This document shows, piece by piece, positions 61,483 to 64,000 of a DNA stretch of 64,000 nucleotides (the stretch's first letter is position 1; each line of letters opens with the position of its first letter). Both the position numbers and the translations under genes were made by a program. This DNA is from Paludisphaera rhizosphaerae (lineage in GTDB: Bacteria; Planctomycetota; Planctomycetia; Isosphaerales; Isosphaeraceae): assembly GCF_011065895.1 (NCBI RefSeq), contig NZ_JAALCR010000005.1:248001-312000 (forward strand). Direction: 5' to 3'. The notes below the pieces were generated by a model, which saw only the letters and a list, made by a program, of their open reading frames with translations, ran no database searches and had not been told where the DNA came from.

Positions 61483-62178
61483 TCAAGCAGGCGGATCCTG
61501 ACGTCGGGCCGCCGATTTCCAGGCGGCGACTCCGCACGAGGAGCACCCCGCGCCGTGGGGTTTCGTCGCGCAGGAGCCTGAGCCGGAGGCGGTTGCAGGG
61601 CCGTCGGCCCTGGTCTTCGCCGCGGCCTTCGAACAGCCGCCGGAGCCGCAATCGCAGTCGCCGCAGCGTCCGGAGGAGGCGGAAGCGGTCGGCTCGGCGA
61701 CGACCGGTTCGTCCCCCACGGGCTCGACGTGGACGTCGAAGTCGCACGAGACGCGGAACCGAGCCCGGATCGGAGCCGGGTCCAGTTCATCCAGCGGCAG
61801 GACGATCAGCACCGTGGAGAAGTCCAGCAGCGGCTCGACGTCCACCAGTTCCAGCGGCCAGCCCTCGTGCTCGACGATCCCCCGGCAGAGATCAAACCGA
61901 GACTCGCGCAGGGCGTCGGCCTCGCGGGCGCGGGTGAGGTCGTCGTCTCCGGCTCGGCGGAGGACTCGAAAGGGGCCGACTGAGTCCTCACCCGCTCGAC
62001 CGCGAGGGGCCTCGACGACGAGCATCTCGCCCAGTTCCAGCCCGCGAACGGTGCGGACAACCACCGCGTCACCCCGCGAGGGAGCGTCCGGGCCGTCCTC
62101 GCCCGCGAACCAGGCCACGCGGCCGGAGAGGCCGTAGCGAACCAGGCATTCGACTCCTTCGCTCGCCGCCATCGCCAT
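61483..62178 (-). CDS. PSP1-like domain protein with Cys-rich C-terminus
   Basis: 231 residues (an ATG at 62172 is a near-equal start). Residues 10-150 match a PSP1 domain: RGDAVVVRTVRGLELGEMLV, RVLRRAGDDDLTRAREADALRES, WPLELVDVEPLLDFSTVLIVLPLDELDP. The tail has two Cys clusters, SSGRCGDCDCGSGGCSKAA (about 168-186) and GSCATKPHGAGCSSCGVAAW (about 203-222), nine Cys in all. In Bacillus the PSP1 protein RicT/YaaT sits in an iron-sulfur-binding complex, so metal or cluster binding is plausible here. Divergent from a P1B metal ATPase, with a good sigma-70 promoter facing this gene. It converges with the kinase gene. Confidence 0.78.
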   Translation of the reverse strand: MAMAASEGVECLVRYGLSGRVAWFAGEDGPDAPSRGDAVVVRTVRGLELGEMLVVEAPRGRAGEDSVGPFRVLRRAGDDDLTRAREADALRESRFDLCRGIVEHEGWPLELVDVEPLLDFSTVLIVLPLDELDPAPIRARFRVSCDFDVHVEPVGDEPVVAEPTASASSGRCGDCDCGSGGCSKAAAKTRADGPATASGSGSCATKPHGAGCSSCGVAAWKSAARRQDPPA

Positions 62179-62217
62179 CCCTTCCCCAACCCCGACTGTT
62201 CCCCTGGACGCTCGCGG

Positions 62218-62246
62218 ATTATACCTTTAAACATGGGCCGTGTCGC
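62218..62246 (-). promoter_or_regulatory. Sigma-70-type promoter for the PSP1 gene
   Basis: On the minus strand GCGACA (62246-62241), 17 bases, then TATAAT (62223-62218), a perfect -10 with a 4/6 -35 at optimal spacing. The start codon at 62178 is about 33 bases downstream of the expected transcription start. The AT patch also overlaps the leader of the divergent ATPase gene. Confidence 0.6.
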
Positions 62247-62307
62247 CGCTTCCAATCGGATCGAGGCAGGACGCGACGGTCCCGGGGCTTTGGACGGGGA
62301 ATGGTCG

Positions 62308-64000
62308 ATGAGTCGATCGCGGTGCACGTTCCACGTCCGAGGTCTGGATTGCGAGCATGAGGTCGAGCAGATCCACGCCGCTCTCAAGGGGACGCCGGGG
62401 ATTGAGGGCCTGGGCTTCGACCTGATCAACGGCCTGATGACCGTCGAATACGACGACGAAGTGATCGAGCCCAAGCGGCTGGCCGCCCGGCTCACCGAGC
62501 GCAGCGGGCTGGCGACATCCGTCGTCGGCGAGCCCGAGTCGGAGGCCCGCGAGTCGTGGTGGAGCGCTCACGGGCTCATGGCCGCGACCGTCGCGGCGGG
62601 CGTCGCGCTGGGCGTCGCGATGCTGCTCCACTACCTCGGAACGCGGCTCGGCCTCCCCGAGTCGACGGCCGCCACGGCGTCGCGGTTCTTCTGCGCCCTG
62701 GCGATCGCCGCCGGCGGCCTTTGGCTGTTCCCCCGCGCCTGGCGGACGCTCCGGAGCGGCCGGCTCGACATCGACGTCCTGATGACGCTGGCGATCCTCG
62801 GCGCCGCCGCCCTGGGCGAGTGGGACGAAGCCGCGACGGTCGCCTTCCTCTTCGGCGTCTCCGAATCGCTGGAGGCACTCAGCGTCGCCCGCGCCCGCCG
62901 GGCCGTCCGCCGGCTGCTGGAGATCGCCCCGCCGACCGCCGAGCGGATCGTCGACGGCCGATCGGAGACCGTTCCCGTCGACGCCCTGGTGAAGGGGGAC
63001 CGGGTCCTCGTCCGGGCCGGCGATCAGATCCCGATCGACGGCGCGATCGTCAAGGGACGCACGGGCGTCGACCAGAAGGCGATCACCGGCGAGTCCACGC
63101 CCGTCGACCGCGGCCCCGGCGACCCCGTCTACGCCGGCACCATCAACGGCGAGGGGACGATCGAACTCGAAGCTTCCGGGTCGATCGGCGAAGCCCTGAT
63201 CTCCAAGATCGCCGATCAGGTCCGCGCGGCGCAGGCGGGCCGGGCGCCGGTGGAGAGGCGGATCTCGCAGTTCGCCCGCTGGTACACGCCGATGGTCGTG
63301 GTGATCGCCCTGCTCACCGTCATGATCCCGACGGTTTACGTCTGGGCGACGGGCGACCCCGTGTGGACGACGTTCCTGGCATGGGTCGCCAAAGCGCTCG
63401 TCGTCCTGGTGATCTCGTGCCCCTGCGCGTTGGTGATCGCGACCCCCGTCGCGGTCGTCAGCGGGCTGGCCTCGGCGGCTCGTCGGGGAGTGCTCATCAA
63501 GGGGGGTGAGTTCCTGGAGGCCGTCGGCCGGCTGCAGGCCATCGCGTTCGACAAGACCGGGACGCTGACGCTCGGTCGGCCGGACGTCGTCGAAGTCGTC
63601 GCCTCAGGTCCCGCCGGCGAGGAAGACGTCCTGCGCGTGGCCGCCGCCCTGGGCGACAAGGGGGGGCACGTGCTGGGCAAGGCGATCGCCCGCCATGCCC
63701 GCGACCTTCGGATCGACGTCCCCCACGCCGACGATTACACGGCGATCCCCGGCAAGGGGGCCCAGGGCCGCATCGACGCCGTCCAGTACCACCTGGGGAG
63801 CCACCGCTACATCGACGAGGCCGGCCTCTGCCAGCCCGACTTCCACGCCCAGTTGGACGGGGCCGAGGAGCACGCCGGGTCGGAAGTCGCCGTGACGGGC
63901 GAGGCCGGCCCGCTGGGCTGGATTCGCCTGGCGGATCGCCCGCGCCCCGAAGCCGCCGCGGTGGTCGCCGAGTTGCACGACCTGGGCCTGCGGACCGTCA
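62308..64000 (+). CDS. P1B-type heavy-metal-transporting ATPase, C-terminus beyond the window
   Basis: 564 residues are visible; the frame is open at the window end. The N-terminal ferredoxin-like metal-binding domain reads FHVRGLDCEHEVEQI with only one Cys (C15) instead of CxxC. Then come paired membrane helices, ALVKGDRVLVRAGDQIPIDG and KAITGESTPVDRG (actuator domain), the transmembrane SCPCALVIATPVAVVSGL metal site, and FDKTGTLTLGRPDVV with the phosphorylated Asp. The nucleotide-binding HP motif is altered: GGHVLGKAIARHA has His but Val in place of Pro. The CPC with this context suggests Zn/Cd/Co export rather than Cu, but the subtype needs the last two helices. ATG with GGGGA 8 bases upstream. 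Confidence 0.9.
   Translation, partial: MSRSRCTFHVRGLDCEHEVEQIHAALKGTPGIEGLGFDLINGLMTVEYDDEVIEPKRLAARLTERSGLATSVVGEPESEARESWWSAHGLMAATVAAGVALGVAMLLHYLGTRLGLPESTAATASRFFCALAIAAGGLWLFPRAWRTLRSGRLDIDVLMTLAILGAAALGEWDEAATVAFLFGVSESLEALSVARARRAVRRLLEIAPPTAERIVDGRSETVPVDALVKGDRVLVRAGDQIPIDGAIVKGRTGVDQKAITGESTPVDRGPGDPVYAGTINGEGTIELEASGSIGEALISKIADQVRAAQAGRAPVERRISQFARWYTPMVVVIALLTVMIPTVYVWATGDPVWTTFLAWVAKALVVLVISCPCALVIATPVAVVSGLASAARRGVLIKGGEFLEAVGRLQAIAFDKTGTLTLGRPDVVEVVASGPAGEEDVLRVAAALGDKGGHVLGKAIARHARDLRIDVPHADDYTAIPGKGAQGRIDAVQYHLGSHRYIDEAGLCQPDFHAQLDGAEEHAGSEVAVTGEAGPLGWIRLADRPRPEAAAVVAELHDLGLRTV

Noticed and set aside
1-64000. tRNA, rRNA and riboswitch genes
   Set aside because: Scanning by eye for the conserved T-loop and rRNA stretches found none; ribBA has no recognisable FMN riboswitch upstream. 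A covariance search could still find small RNAs.

Overview
The window is GC-rich, densely coded bacterial DNA and almost certainly comes from a planctomycete, most likely of the Isosphaeraceae (Paludisphaera/Singulisphaera type). The evidence is family content: three DUF1559 prepilin-like proteins ending in the GEV(I/V)SSDA(F/Y) tail, an exported giant with an LE-x-R-x-LL N-terminus, a DUF4058 protein, ECF sigma factors carrying large C-terminal extensions, and an ECF sigma/Ser-Thr kinase pair. No rRNA, tRNA, insertion sequence, integrase or CRISPR array was recognised.

Layout. 0-6 kb: the tail of a membrane protein, a ferritin, and a sigma / anti-sigma-like / DUF1559 / small lipoprotein cassette facing a second DUF1559-thioredoxin-fold pair. 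6-14.6 kb: a Cys-rich secreted protein, a six-repeat NHL propeller, an FAD desaturase-like enzyme, an MFS transporter and a 1070-residue exported PKD/Ig protein. 14.6-19.1 kb (minus): a GlmU-like nucleotidyltransferase, a GT-B glycosyltransferase and a membrane protein, then a stand-alone protoglobin translationally coupled to a single-pass membrane protein. 19.3-32.8 kb: an S41 protease, a GH5 glycosidase, a GT39 transferase, an EamA exporter, a DUF1559 plus beta-propeller phytase pair, a membrane-tethered sigma factor fused to a Wza/SLBB domain, an AI-2E permease and an SGNH hydrolase.

33-46 kb is a glycan-oriented block: a sialate O-acetylesterase/ThuA fusion; a tightly spaced run of exported ADP-ribosylglycohydrolase-fold protein, galactose-binding-like protein, HGSNAT-like acyltransferase and FAD oxidoreductase; then RibBA, a Tat-type sialidase-like protein and an Ldh2-type dehydrogenase. 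46.5-52 kb looks accessory: a frameshifted orphan ParD antitoxin, a second membrane-tethered sigma factor with a duplicated extracytoplasmic domain, inverted repeats, and a coiled-coil membrane protein. 52-64 kb holds a second GT39 protein, a lipoprotein, an exported HAD phosphatase, a group-2 sigma-70 factor with a clear intrinsic terminator, the sigma/pseudokinase-like pair, and a Cys-rich PSP1 protein divergent from a P1B metal ATPase that runs off the end.

The most unusual themes are (i) transcription factors wired to the envelope: two sigma factors that carry their own membrane anchor and outer sensor domain, and one sigma overlapping a degenerate kinase; and (ii) a two-hairpin intergenic repeat in three copies whose stems change in a compensatory way. 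Functions come from motif recognition by eye; no database search was possible.
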